Part shown: positions 37,107-49,413 of the stretch, piece after piece
How the letters are laid out: the number at the start of each line of letters is the position of its first letter
Numbering within the stretch: position 1 is the first letter of the stretch
Program-made: the position numbers and the translations under genes
DNA from: Chrysomallon squamiferum
Lineage: Eukaryota; Mollusca; Gastropoda; Neomphalida; Peltospiridae
DNA: 60,000 nt
NCBI GenBank assembly: GCA_012295275.1
Contig: CM022672.1
Span: 29,032,472 to 29,092,471 of the forward strand
Direction of reading: 5' to 3'
The notes under the pieces: generated by a model
The model's input: the letters and a program-made list of their open reading frames with translations, nothing else
Told to the model about the DNA's origin: nothing
Databases searched by the model: none

Positions 37107-37500
37107 ACAATGACTTTATTGTCATAAACTGTATGATTACAGTACAGAGAAGAATGTATTACAAATATATAACAACATGCGTGGAAGTTTAACACGGAGG
37201 ACATACTCTCTCACATATAGTTCTTATTAACAAACATAACTTTTCTTAAAATAATCACAATTTTACAATTAAACAAATTATTATATGAAACTATATTTAG
37301 ATGTCTCGTGTATTTATCTGGTATACCTTTTCTCGCATTTAATAATATATGATCATTACATTCAAATATTCAATGATACTCATCTCCAGTTTTTTCAAGA
37401 TTACAAATATGACACTTTCTATTTTACTTAGAATATTAAACCATCGTCCTATTTCAATAGGAAGTTTATATTCTAAAGTTATATAAGACATTGCCAGTCT
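37107..37500 (-). pseudogene. 3' end of a non-LTR retrotransposon, broken
   Basis: Read on the minus strand, 37490-37230 encodes, across frame breaks, YKLPIEIGRWFNI, then RKCHICNLEKTGDEYH-stop-IFECNDHILLNARKG, then ...YNNLFN. This is the characteristic C-terminal zinc-knuckle region (R-C-x2-C ... GDEYH-x-IFEC) of non-LTR retrotransposon reverse transcriptase proteins. A TGA interrupts it and the frame shifts upstream. The element's 3' end is TTTATGACAATAAAGTC, which runs straight into a short tandem repeat. The 5' part is missing. Confidence 0.65.
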
Positions 37501-37811
37501 TTTGAGATAGCACTGAAAGATAATTTTCTAATTTTAGTTCATTTTAATTTTTTTTATAATTAATACCCTTTGAATATGTTTCATTTTAATTTTTACATAA
37601 TTGTATCTATTGATCGTGTAATATTTTCGATACCCTATATTGTTATTGTAGCTCAAACCATTTGTTTGTGATGTGAAAATGTAACAGTACATTGTAATCA
37701 TAATCATAATCAGATTTTGTTTATTTTTTCTTAACTGTAAACCCCGTTCGCAGAAATGAATAAATAAATAAATATAATAAAAAGTACGAAAAGCTAAAAA
37801 AGTATTAATGA

Positions 37812-37813
<2 letters not shown>

Positions 37814-37860
<47 letters not shown>
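37814..37860. repeat. (AAT)n triplet repeat
   Basis: Uninterrupted triplet run of about 15 units. Confidence 0.95.
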
Positions 37861-38342
37861 TTTTATAAAAAAAATATTTTTAAACATGATTTTAAACTGA
37901 GCTTTTGAAATACATATATAGACTTTCAGACACAGAAATGGACTGACTAATGCACTGATGGATGAATGGATGGATAAATAAAGAGAACAGGGACAGCTAG
38001 AGAGACAGGTAAAGCGTAGAGGAAGAGATATTACTCAAAACGGATATGTAACTATACTGATCTATGACGGCTGATATATCAAAAAACTGAATTTACATCA
38101 TAAAATGATCGTATTTTTCCCTACCTTTTCTTTTTTTTAAATCCAAGAACAATAAATACATTGTTGCAGTTTTGAGTGATTATTTCACTTTTTCATTCTA
38201 AGTATGAAATGATTTTAAGTAAAGTAGTGTCAGGAGGGTAATGACAGGGAACCATTAGACGGAATGAAAAGATAAAATGGTCTTATACTTTTTCATTAAA
38301 CTCTGAAGCAGGATCCGTTTCAGATAACATCACCATACTTAC

Positions 38343-38421
38343 AGATGTAAAATCCGCAAGCTTATCTCTTATTTTAACTAGGACGCGTTCATATTGACTA
38401 AATTGAATACTGTAGACGAAT
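38343..38421 (-). CDS. Possible orphan internal exon
   Basis: Minus strand: acceptor AAGCTTTTTCAG at 38422 and donor GTAAGT at 38342 bound a 79-nt open segment reading FVYSIQFSQYERVLVKI then RDKLADFTS. Splice signals are good, but no partner exon was found and the sequence is not one I recognise. Confidence 0.22.
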
Positions 38422-38441
38422 CTGAAAAAGCTTATCAGAGG

Positions 38442-38479
<38 letters not shown>

Positions 38480-39025
38480 TCACACACGCACATACACAGA
38501 GATTTTTTATAACTAATAAAAGTAAAATATACTGTAAAATTAGCAGTGATAGAAAAAAATAAATAGAAAAAAATAAGATAAGAAAAAAGATCGCAGCGGG
38601 AATAGTTGTTATTTTTAAAGATAAAAGATAGACAGGAATAAGTCTAGCTACATTGTCCTTGTTTATTTGATCATTTGAGACTGAACTGCAGGCACTTTTC
38701 TAAATACAATTTTTACATGTATGAAATATATATAGAAGCATTGTTAATGTGGTACTATTAATTTTAGACATGTTAATACATTAGCAACAGCAACTTATGA
38801 CATTATGGAGAATGAATCTTGAGAAGTTGAATATGTGACGTCAGAAGTCATAAATGTAAAAATGGAAATATCGTTTTTTTTATGCGTTTTGATAGAGAAT
38901 AGACACGTCGTTTAAAAATGTAGTGAAAACAAAAGCAGTAATATTTTGTTTAGCCACACTGTACATATATTAAAGATTATTTATCATAGTTGTATATGAT
39001 AAGAGAGACAAAACCTGTTCTATTA

Positions 39026-39120
<95 letters not shown>
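39026..39120. repeat. Compound (GT)n(GA)n microsatellite
   Basis: GT run 39026-39066 passes directly into GA run 39067-39120. Confidence 0.98.
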
Positions 39121-39124
<4 letters not shown>

Positions 39125-39335
39125 GCAGTCTGTCAACAGAAGAGCAATGATAAATGACTTCTCAATACTGAGAGGAAATCCCAGCTAAACGTGATCGAGT
39201 TACTAACGCTGATCAGCTCTAACATTAATGCTAATTCTGATTAAAGGTAATCGATAATATCCTGTCTTTAATACCATATACGTGCACCTCTTTTCCAAGA
39301 TTACGTCACGTCTGAACCATCATGCACGTTATATA

Positions 39336-39930
39336 CTGTTCCAAAAAAAGTAGGGGAACTCTAATAAGAATTTACAAATGCCAAAATTGTAAGATATATT
39401 AGCTCTAAGATAATAGAGAATTAACAAGGCATACAGTACAGTCGGTACTTAGTATTACAGCAGGTTTCATGACCATCAAAGATCTTGAAGAACGACTGGG
39501 GACAGAAATGAAATTTGAACGTTGACGTTTCTGTGACAGTAGTGTGTGATACCGCCGCGGTGTATAAGACCTTTATTCACAAATGAGGCACCCTTTGTAT
39601 GAGTCTGTCAAAAACTATTTAAGGGAGTTTGGTCCACTTTTGTTCTATTTTCTGTAACGTGGTAGGCAGTCTTTGATCTTGACGCACACATTTCCTTATT
39701 GTGCAGGTGAGCACTGGCAGTTCATGCAGTAGACGGGATTTCAGATGGCTTCAGTATGTCGTCCTGGTAGTACTGCCCGGTGACCCTTCCTTCCTGGAAA
39801 TGGCGGGAGATGGCTTTTGTCAGTCATAGTTGTCACAATCAAGAATGTCACCCTCATGCATATGTACGGGGCAACTGCGTGATGCACGTGCTAACTATGG
39901 AATGTGTTTTCGTGTGATGATAAATACACT
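39336..39930 (-). pseudogene. Tc1/mariner-like transposase relic with terminal repeat
   Basis: Minus-strand reading across several frame breaks gives YYQDDILKP (39765 region), then DQRLPTTLQKIEQKWTKLP, then IVFDRLIQRVPHL. This follows the order of the C-terminal part of Tc1-type transposases (Y-x-D-x-IL-x-P; L-x-E-x-W-x-x-IP; LI-x-S-x-P). Multiple stops make it a dead copy. The plus-strand end CTGTTCCAAAAAAAGTAGGG starts at 39336 next to a TA and looks like a terminal inverted repeat. The opposite end is not recognisable. Confidence 0.5.
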
Positions 39931-40456
39931 TGAACGTTCTTTACTAATCTTCTGTCTGAGGTTTAATAATTGATATTAATACTAATATTTCAGATTTTTT
40001 GTTGAAAAGTACACATTGAAACTAATCCGAAACAGAAGCATTTATAAAACAGTACACAACAAGTCTTTTTAGTAAAACATCGCCAGTCTCAGATACGAGT
40101 TAAACGCATCGAGACAGATGGAAAGAGTGTGTGTACGGACACAGATAGGCTGGTAAATAGAAAGGTAAGTAGAATGATGAGTGAATGGCTGGATGATGTG
40201 TAGTACAGTCAAAGAGAGGCTACATTCTTCACTTCCGACATAATTTATATACCTATTTATCAATTTGTATACACCTACATGTACACAAACACATATATAC
40301 GCATACATTATACATACACACATATACATTATACTTGCATATATATACGTGCATACTGTCATACAAACACATGCATACTTATGTACATACATCAACACAC
40401 AACTCACATACGGACTTATATTCACATACACATAGACACTTACACTATATACATAG

Positions 40457-40497
<41 letters not shown>

Positions 40498-41911
40498 GAG
40501 ACACCTCTCTTATCCCGTTCGTTTTATTTGTCTACTCTTTATTCGAAAACAGTTATTCGTTGTGCAGCTAACACATTTATAACTTCAAGCAGTGTACCCT
40601 AGTGATTATCTTAAAACCGTTTCACTGATGACATAAGTAACTTGGTCATTATCTACTCGGTACTTTGCCAAATTGACCAGCCTCTTGTTTAGCCATGATA
40701 CAAACTGCTTTCACCAATTTCCAAAACTTACTTAATAACAGTGCAATTAAGAACAGTTTACATGACGTCTTTCAAATAAAACGGTACACGATAGAGTCAA
40801 AAGTATCCAATGTTATCCAATGAATTCCGTGTATACATACTTAATGGAAAGGCTTTTTATTCTGACTTGCACTTTAAAAGACTTTTAAGCAAGTTACAAA
40901 CGAACAAAACAAAAAACATATTACTTTCTTGAAGGGGAAAAATACATAGCTAAAAGGTGTTTACTATTTTTTTAAAGAAAAAAGAAAACGTTTTAACTAT
41001 TTTTACAAAATATAAACGGTGCCTTAATCTAGTTAGATAGAAGCGTTCATTCTGCACTCAGGCTGTTTAGAACGGATACGCACTGGTTCCCTGTGGGCTA
41101 TTTCTAAAACTAAAAATTAACGATGTTTGCCGTGTTCTCTGCTGAATAAAAGTCATCATCTGACAACAGGGAATTACTCGATGTGTTCTAGTGGTTCTGT
41201 AAAACAAATGTTTAACATTCCTCTGATAAACAAAAACAGAATTAATGTAGTTGAGTAATGTGTTTGACACTGAAAAATAGACTGAAAAAGCAGTCTAGTG
41301 GTGTCATGACGTAAGGGAAAACGAATCTGTTCTTAACTCTTTTCTACACGTAATACACCAAATATTTCAAAACCAAAAACCGATCGCGGAGTGTTAATCA
41401 GTCTTACATCTTTTGACGTTTTATTTTTCGTTTTTATTTCTAAACAAATTAATATACTGTAGTTAGTATTCTCTTACATTATTAAATAAATATTTTATTC
41501 CCCAGTAACATACACGGAACATTAAGCAGTGTATTATAGAGATATCTAAACAAATGTTTAAACTTTCAATATGCTTGTTCTGTGTTAAATTCCTGAAGAT
41601 TGTTGCAGATATAATAAATATTCTGCACTGATCATTTACTAATATAAAATAATGTTTAATGTTCAGTAGCTGATAACAGTCACTCTGGTGTGTACATTAC
41701 TTTTGATGTGAAAATATGTTGAGAATTAACTGTGAATTAACTGTGATGTTAAAATAATAAAATACTACTACTACTACTGTTACTGCTACTACTGCTATTA
41801 CTGCTACTCATAATAATAATTATAACAACAATAACAACAATAATAATAACAGTAACAAACAAGAAAGCAATATCAACAATAAAAAACAAGAATAATAATA
41901 GCAACAGCAAC

Positions 41912-41960
<49 letters not shown>

Positions 41961-43677
41961 TTTTCAATAACGGTAACGCCAATAACAACGGGAAGAAGAA
42001 TAATAATAAGAAGAATTCATCACAGATGCTAGTATTTTTCCTGATTCGCTGATAAAAGATTTTTTTCTCTGTGTCTTCACATACAGTGGAAAAAACGGTT
42101 CTCAGTACGTACATTATATGACGTAAACTGAAACATTTTTTGGTGATGTCATTAAATTTTTACACGGCTTGAGATGTCAGAAGTAGAAAAATAAACAAGC
42201 AAATCTGGTGATATAACTTAATCAATGTTTCCTAGTCGTGTCAGTTAATCAGATGAATGACATCTGTGACTGAAAATAGAAAACATTAATCTATTTTATT
42301 GGTGTTTTACAAACATTTGTTTAATATCTAACCAGTCGCGTTGGACGATTAAAACAGTCTGTTCCAGCGTTAACGCTAATCGTGTCTGGTATCCAGCAGA
42401 TGACGATAAGAATATTAATCAAAGTCTTCCGGTTATGACGTAAAACAAATGATTGACAAAAGCCGAAAATGTATCTTTGATGATACGAAAGAATTGGTCT
42501 AAATGTGTTGCGCACATTTCCATGTTATAATTTGTTTCAAGCCATTCAGTTTAATTTGGTAACAACAAAACAGCACAGTTTAAAAATAGCTTTGCGTCGA
42601 CTTCTTGCTTTAGTGCCTGTTTGTTTTAGGAATATAGTAGACTAATGGTCATCTGCGTATGAGTGAACGGTGTCTTCCCATTTGGTAGATTCCCAGTTCG
42701 TATAATTCTCATTTCGTAGAAAAACCTGGTTTACTGCAATACCTGATTACCTCTGTATATAATGAACTTGGCCTGTGCATACATCTGGTTTCTTTCTAAC
42801 ATTCAGAGGGGGAGCGCATTGTTCCTAAATCGATTATGTAACATCAACCGAAAGCAGAATAAGCATTCACTTTTGTTGTTGATTTGTTACTTTTTCATTA
42901 TTTCATCATCTTCCTCCTTCTCATTATCATCATCATAATTATCATCATCAACATTATTATTATTATTATAATATTATTACTATTATTATTGTTGTTATTA
43001 TTATTATTATTGTTATTCTTCTTATTCTTCTTATTATAATTACTGTTACTATTATTATTATTATTATTATTATTTTTTAAACTGGTCATTTCTAATTCAT
43101 AAACATTTCATTTCCGTTACAAAACAAGCAACCAATAATAAACAATTTTACATCAATTTCATCTATTAAAATACAAAACGAAAAAAGAATGAAAGAAAAG
43201 AAAAATGGCTTGCTTCTGTAAGAGAATACGACAAAAATATTATAAATAACTAATTCAGCAAATATAATTTTTAACAAAACATATTTTACATATGAGTAAT
43301 TTACTTATATTCAGTAAATAGAGTATTAGAACGTTACATTTATCATTAACTTTTCGAATTCAACCGTATTCAGCTTAAACATGTACAAGATATCTGCTAC
43401 TGATCATATTTACATTATGCACACATACATATTCAGATTGTGCACATATTATACAATATATGTGACATAGTATATTAATAGTGTGTACACTAAAGATATT
43501 ATGACCTGCAAATACTTTGGCTATGACTGAAAAAGTTTATACGAAGGACCAAATCATTGGGAATACTTTTAGATAAATACCTTCTTTTTTAATTATTTAC
43601 ATTCACTATATTCGATACATAGATTATTTCGATATTTGTCATATTTGCATACTTTATGCGATAAGCAATATCCACAC
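39931..43677. other. Non-coding DNA with simple repeats
   Basis: Contains CA-rich DNA and (CA)n (40270-40498), (AAT)n at 41910-41960 and ATT/ATC triplets at 42940-43070. Long open frames here are all repeat-encoded. No gene seen. Confidence 0.55.
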
Positions 43678-44345
43678 TACAATAATACCTCAGATTAAAG
43701 ATGTAATTGGTTCCAAAACTTCCAATAATTAAGTGAGGTAAGCGGGAGACTAATTTACATAGAATTAAGGTTAAAAGCAGTGGTTACTTTCTCGCTGATG
43801 AGATCTGACATAAAAAAAAAAAAAGGTGAAATAAGGAGAAATAAAACAGCAGTTTAGACATAAATGATTTAATAGATTGTAGATATTAAATAAACAGTAA
43901 ATCATTTACAAATCAATTTATACAAATACATTAAGAAATAAGTATATGCCGCTCATTGTGGGTTTTGGTTTCATTTAAGATAATGTATTTTGTTTCTAAA
44001 GTTATTATCTTCTGTTTCTTTTATCATCAGCATTTGCCGGTATACTGTTATTCGTTTTGACATATTGGAAGGGTAAATTACAAACAAGTTTAAGTCTAAA
44101 TCGAAGCAGAAGACAAAAGAGAATCAGAATATCAGATGCACATATGACGTGTCAACTGATCAACACAACTGAGAGAAGCTCGTGAATGAACGAAAAATTA
44201 AAGAAAAAGGACTTAAAAACATGCACTGTATACATTTGTATCATTTATTTCGAGCAATTAACTATTAAATTAAATTTCTATTTATATAATTTGTAAAGAA
44301 GAAAGATTGTTAAAGCGTGGTATCGTTAAGCGAGATGTTACTGTA
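43678..44345. mobile_element. Non-autonomous DNA transposon with imperfect TIRs
   Basis: The left end TACAATAATACCTCAGATTA and the right end, reverse-complemented TACAGTAACATCTCGCTTAA, match over ~24 bp with several mismatches. TAATTGGTTCCAAAAC follows the left TIR, a layout common in invertebrate DNA-element termini. No transposase coding and no clear target duplication. The family is not assigned. Confidence 0.42.
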
Positions 44346-44464
44346 TTTATACAATAATAATCGCTTTCCAAATAATCTGGAGCAGTTCATTAAAATGACT
44401 GAGGTAAAACCAAACATGTCAATAAGACCACTGAACCACATTTAGCCTTTCTACGAAATGGGAT

Positions 44465-44593
44465 TCTACCATATGGGACTAAGCCGAATTTTTCTTTTAT
44501 TTATTTCTTTTCTTTTATTATTATTATAATTTTTTCCTTCATTACCTTGAGTCATGGAAGTCTTTGTGCTTATATCCAAGATATTATTTTGTT
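44465..44593 (+). repeat. Inverted repeat, first half (blocks X and Y)
   Basis: Block X is 44465-44487 (CTACCATATGGGACTAAGCC core). Block Y is 44487-44593 (107 bp). Both recur as reverse complements at 44675-44803, essentially without mismatch. Confidence 0.95.
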
Positions 44594-44674
44594 GTTTTGA
44601 GTAACAAAGACCATAAAAGATTAGAATGTCTCAGTTAAGTTGTACCTTTTCAGAGCTGTGAACATGCCGTTCAC

Positions 44675-44803
44675 TCGGCTTAGTCCCATATGGTAGAACA
44701 AAATAATATCTTGGATATAAGCACAAAGACTTCCATGACTCAAGGTAATGAAGGAAAAAATTATAATAATAATAAAAGAAAAGAAATAAATAAAAGAAAA
44801 ATT
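44675..44803 (-). repeat. Inverted repeat, second half (X' and Y', permuted order)
   Basis: X' is 44675-44697 and Y' is 44697-44803. A simple hairpin would read X-Y...Y'-X'; here the order is X-Y...X'-Y', a circular permutation of the reverse complement. Confidence 0.95.
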
Positions 44804-46248
44804 CATTATTTCATTATGAAAATGATCATAATGGATTCATAAAACACCTAATTTGCAGAAAAAACCCTTAAATTTCTTGTTCACTTATGTTTTTTCCTCA
44901 CGGTTCTGACATCAACACGTAATTGAGATATGAAGGTTACAAATTACCCCAAAATAGGAATATTAAGTCTCTCAAATCATCCACACAAAACTGATTTTGA
45001 CACTTTATTTCACTCACTTTATAATGTCAGCAGCATCTGTTTGAAGTATATGGAAGATTAAAATATTTTCTGAAAGTAGATTTACAAACACTGGATTTAA
45101 AGGATTGTGCTCAGTCAGTGTAACGTCCGTCACAAGAATCTAAAGGTTTATGTGAGAAGAAAATCTGAAGATCTATAGTCATGTTCTTTCTAATTCTCTA
45201 AGATCTTATTAAGGGAAATTTTGAAAATATATGTCAGTCAATCTTGAAATTAGGTTATTTGTATTTTGGCGAGGAAAGAAAACTAACATCCGTTACATGA
45301 AAAAGTTGGTAACGTCTGTCACAGTCAAGAAAAATCTTTACTACTGCTTTAGTCATTCAGCATCTTTAGCACAAAAGGCGGTTTCACTAATTACCACTAC
45401 AAGACAGATGTAGAATGCTGAATTTCAACCAACAATTCTTCACGAGCTCCTTTTAATCCATTTCCTGAGGTGTCTTTTCAAGCAATATCCTTAAAAAATA
45501 AATATATTCATTAAGTTTTTCCTGCTGTTCTGAAACAATATTATTTCTAAGTCCAAGAAAAAGACGTCTATCTTCAAGTAATCACAAATTTTATGTTAAA
45601 ATGTTTGTTAATGAAAGACAACAAACACACGTACATAGAACAGCCTTGCGTGCGAGGTTCATGGAGGCAGCCGATAGAGAAAACAGAAATAAGGTTCTCT
45701 AACTGAACGAGGTGTTTGTCGCTAGCCGCCTTTGAGAATGGTGCTATGTCCCTTTCATTCGGCCAAATAATGACGCGGAAACTTCTGAAGAAATTCATCT
45801 GTCTGCAGATGAGACCACTATTTACATGTTTGAAGCAAACTCGCTAAAATCTGTGTAATGTTCAGAATGATACTGAACTCTTTCCTGGAGAGGTAAAAAG
45901 CATATTCATGGTTAGAATTACGAAGAAGACAAAATCTTTTATATTATCGCTTGGACATGCCATAAACAAATTAAAATAAAATATATTTAATTACAGCAAC
46001 CAAAGTTATAAAGCCAAAGTCGTCAAGTTACAATCCATCCAATCTAACAATTAATTAAAATACTTAAATACATTAATACATAATGATATGAACCGGCTCC
46101 AATTAATGGGTATGCGCCGATTAAGGACAGCTGAAGACAAAGATGTCTTATCCCTAGTAAATTGATTACGGCAATAATCTTGACAACAATTAAAATACCT
46201 AAATACATTAATACATAATAGCCGAGTGTTATAAAATAACGCACAGAC
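44804..46248. other. Non-coding stretch, no gene recognised
   Basis: Less repetitive than its surroundings. Plus-strand (45231-45413) and minus-strand (45798-45574) open frames have near-random composition and no motif I know. A ~35-bp direct repeat (AAATACATTAATACATAAT core) occurs at 46050-46086 and 46187-46220. Confidence 0.4.
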
Positions 46249-46380
46249 CAGTGTCCAGTTGCGACGGACACGCCCGCTGACCTGTCAGAAAGCGTGCCAG
46301 TCGCAGACGTGCTTCACAACAGCTTGCTCTGATTAGCACGTTAATTTATTTTCACTTCACTTTCAGTGTCCAGTTACAAC
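46249..46380 (-). mobile_element. Short element framed by 17-bp direct repeats
   Basis: CAGTGTCCAGTTGCGAC (46249-46265) and CAGTGTCCAGTTACAAC (46364-46380) are direct repeats with two mismatches, bracketing ~98 bp. The inside segment 46274-46345 has an inverted homologue at 29919-29985. The layout suggests a short mobile element with target-site duplications or terminal direct repeats. No tRNA-like promoter was found. Confidence 0.5.
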
Positions 46381-47037
46381 GCACTTGGCTGACCAGCAAT
46401 AAACACTTCGGAACTCGGCTCATGGAATTTACCATGGAATTTGATATCCTAAATATGATAGAAAATGTAAACTAAAATCAGGTTCTTCTTCTTCTACTAC
46501 TTTTTTTTCTTTTGTTTTTTCATCTATTAATTTTGAATAATTCATTTAAATAGATTTACTTGTATGAACGGTTTTCGTGTGATGGTTAACATGTAATATG
46601 CACCAGGATGCGACATGATGGTCTGGGTATTTTTTAACGTGACAGTTGTTAGAACATTCACTTTAGAATAATTGCAGGTTGCTACGTGACAGTAAAGACA
46701 ATGGATATACTGGTAAAAGCTCGGTTTCTTCTGTAGAGTTTTGAATATCTTGAAAGTTTAGTTAACTGATCAAATCCACATCATAACGCTTTTAACATAA
46801 CAGCGCTCGACTATACACTTCTCCCTACGAACAAAGAATATTCTTAAAATTAATAATGAACTCTAGTGCTAATCATAAAAACATGTCGGATAAACAGTAA
46901 ATGGTAAGCGATGATTCAGAATTAACAAGTGTACTGCGACAGCGTCATTAAACAGGACTTTGACATCAGATAGAACTTTAATATGATCCTTGTGATGTTG
47001 GAAGATTAATCTGTTCTTGTTGTGTTGTCTACGACAG

Positions 47038-47231
47038 AAAATAAGCACGTTGAACTGTACGTATGTGGTCAGATTTGTAACAACGAGAACGTAGCGCTCT
47101 TGGATGCTGTAACGAAAAACATCCTTAACTCAGAATCGCAATTAGACGCGTTAATAAAATCAATTTATGTTGTTGTTCGTGACATCCGAGGCGTCGCGTA
47201 CCACGTAACAAACGTCGAGGACTTTCGATGA
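47038..47231 (+). CDS. Orphan terminal coding exon, product unknown
   Basis: The acceptor is TTGTGTTGTCTACGACAG at 47037. The exon enters in phase 1 and reads NKHVELYVCGQICNNENVAL, then LDAVTKNILNSESQLDALI, then KSIYVVVRDIRGVAYHV and TNVEDFR before TGA (47229-47231). Codon usage is far less AT-biased than the surroundings, and AATAAA follows at 47292-47297, 61 nt past the stop. This is the expected anatomy of a last exon. I do not recognise the protein and cannot find upstream exons with confidence. Confidence 0.42.
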
Positions 47232-47291
47232 CTTATCAGCGAGTGTTTTAGTTTGTGACATTTATTGTTTCACTATTTCGACGTGCTTACA

Positions 47292-47297
47292 AATAAA
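47292..47297 (+). promoter_or_regulatory. Candidate polyadenylation signal
   Basis: AATAAA 61 nt past the stop of the orphan exon. Confidence 0.4.
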
Positions 47298-48100
47298 GAA
47301 ACAAAATATATTTAAAGAAAGAAAGAAAACATCTCACACATTCATACACAGATAACCAACCATACACATATACTACACACATACACACTCACACACACAC
47401 AAGAACATACACATTATAATAGAGATTTCGTGTGGTTCCAATTTCATAAATTTGTTTTTGAATTTTTTCTTTTTTTAAATATCAAATTAGCATATTCTAT
47501 GTGTATTGATCTTTCTACCTGTCAAATCTCAAGCTTCATTTACTGAACTATTGTCCAGTGTACGATGTCACCTTCACCAACCTGTGTCAAGAGTGCAGCA
47601 CATGAAATATTTAAACCTACAAAGACACACACAGCATGTCGTAGCTTCGTTTAATTCACAAAACGAGAAGTAAATTTATCGTTTTCTTAAAAGCATTTGC
47701 TAAAATAAATGGCTTTAATGGTTTTGCGGTAAAACAGCCATGTCCATTAACATGAAAAATATATAAATAAAAGAACAAAAAAAAAAAATGAAAGAAAAAA
47801 GATTTTACGAATGTTTACAGGCTCTGTGAAGTGCTACTCAAAAGATCAGGTAGTGTTAAACATTTTAATTCACTTTAAACTGATTATCTGCTTCCCGCTG
47901 TCCTCACTGTGCCTGCCTGCTTTATCTACTACTACTACTACCACTACTATCTTCGTCATTACCATTACTATTGTTACCTTTGTTATTTATTTATTTATTA
48001 TAATTATTATCATTGTTAGTATTGTTGTTGTTGTTATTAAAAGGATATGGTTTTATTGTTAGCTGTTTTTATTGTTTTAGAGAATTTTTGGTGTTCCATC

Positions 48101-48104
<4 letters not shown>

Positions 48105-48142
<38 letters not shown>
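48105..48142. repeat. (GT)n microsatellite
   Basis: About 19 GT dinucleotides. It lies in a low-complexity stretch (47300-48600) that also has ACT/ATT triplets and shows no gene. Confidence 0.97.
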
Positions 48143-48143
<1 letters not shown>

Positions 48144-48682
48144 CTATGTTAATTTCGCCCGTTCAGACGTAGGTTTGACACAAACTTTAAATATTTGATA
48201 AATAAAAAACAAAAACACATTTTGTTAATGGAAATCACGTTATAATGATGACAAGTCATACATTATTCATTATAACGATGAAGATGAAAATTTAAGAAGA
48301 TTTCAATTTTTTTTTTTTATGAAGACATCTACTATTGATACCACCACTAATGCTATTTTAACTACTACTATCGCCAACACCATTACTACTATTCCTACAA
48401 ATACAACTACTACTATTACTACCAATATTAATACTACGTCCAGAACACCACTAATAATAGTACGACTACCAAAATCACCATCACCACCAACAGGAAACAA
48501 GAATACAAGAGGTCGGAAAACGTAAAAGAAATTCACTGGGAAACTAGAACCAAAAGTCACCAATGATTCGTTCTACGTTTATTATTAGGAATCGGCAACA
48601 CGAGAAACTTTCAATGAAATAAACTGATGAGTATAATGAATCGCCGTTTAGGATATCACCTTCACGAGCCGAATGCTAACGA

Positions 48683-48728
48683 CCAATGAGAGCGGCTTAA
48701 AACATTCGCTGTCTGTTGTATATAAATA
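48683..48728 (+). promoter_or_regulatory. Candidate promoter (CCAAT and TATA boxes) of the GPCR gene
   Basis: CCAAT at 48683-48687 and TATATAAATA at 48719-48728 sit 32 bp apart in a locally GC-richer stretch. A start site would be expected near 48750, where AGCCAGTCATT resembles an initiator. The GPCR start codon is about 660 bp downstream with AT-rich, intronless sequence between, so this would give a long A-rich 5'UTR. No other gene is nearby on this strand. Confidence 0.4.
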
Positions 48729-49413
48729 AAATTGTTTGAGCAGCCAGTCATTTTATGGAGCCGTCTTTCGATCGATGTACGGTCGTATTTAACCAGTAAA
48801 CTGATATGAAATACGTCGACAAACCAAGACCTGTCATATTATCGCGTTTCACTTTCTCGTTTTCCTCGATTAAAGGGTTCTGAAGAAGATGGATAACTCT
48901 TACAAGTGATGTTAAATATTTATGGTGTGTGTAAAAAAATACATATATTAACAAATCGAAAAAAGTAATGAAATACATGACGACTGAGTCAACAAAAAGA
49001 TAACATTTTTCATCTTAAGTTTCTTGTTTCGTTTGTGTTTAAATATTCATTGAAAGGAAACTAAATTTGAATAATAAACTGTCCAGGAAAAATATATAAA
49101 GTGAAAACAAGTTCGTTGATGTAGACTATAGAAAAATGTTGTCTGTTTGTGGAATAAAATGGCAGTTGTGCACTTAAATGGATTAAGGTTGTTGTAATAA
49201 TCAACTTTTTTTTTTTTTGGTACAGTGAAGACAAACCATAAAAATAAATTAATTAATTAATTAATAAATAAATAGTAATAAAAAAAATAAAAAAATAAAA
49301 TGAAATAAAATAAAAAAAGACGAAAGAAAGAAAAATAAATAAATAATAATAATAATAAAAAGTAATAAAAAATAAATAAATAAATAAATGAAAATAAAGA
49401 ACAAGAAGATAAA

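Noticed and set aside
42657-42730. Weak similarity to the X block region at 44440-44490 (CATTTGGTAG, CATTTCGTAG)
   Set aside because: Matches are short and out of order; could be chance in AT-rich DNA.
45574-45798. Minus-strand frame with less AT-rich codons (IIWPNERDIAPFSKAA)
   Set aside because: No motif, splice site or homologue that I can name; possibly an old repeat.
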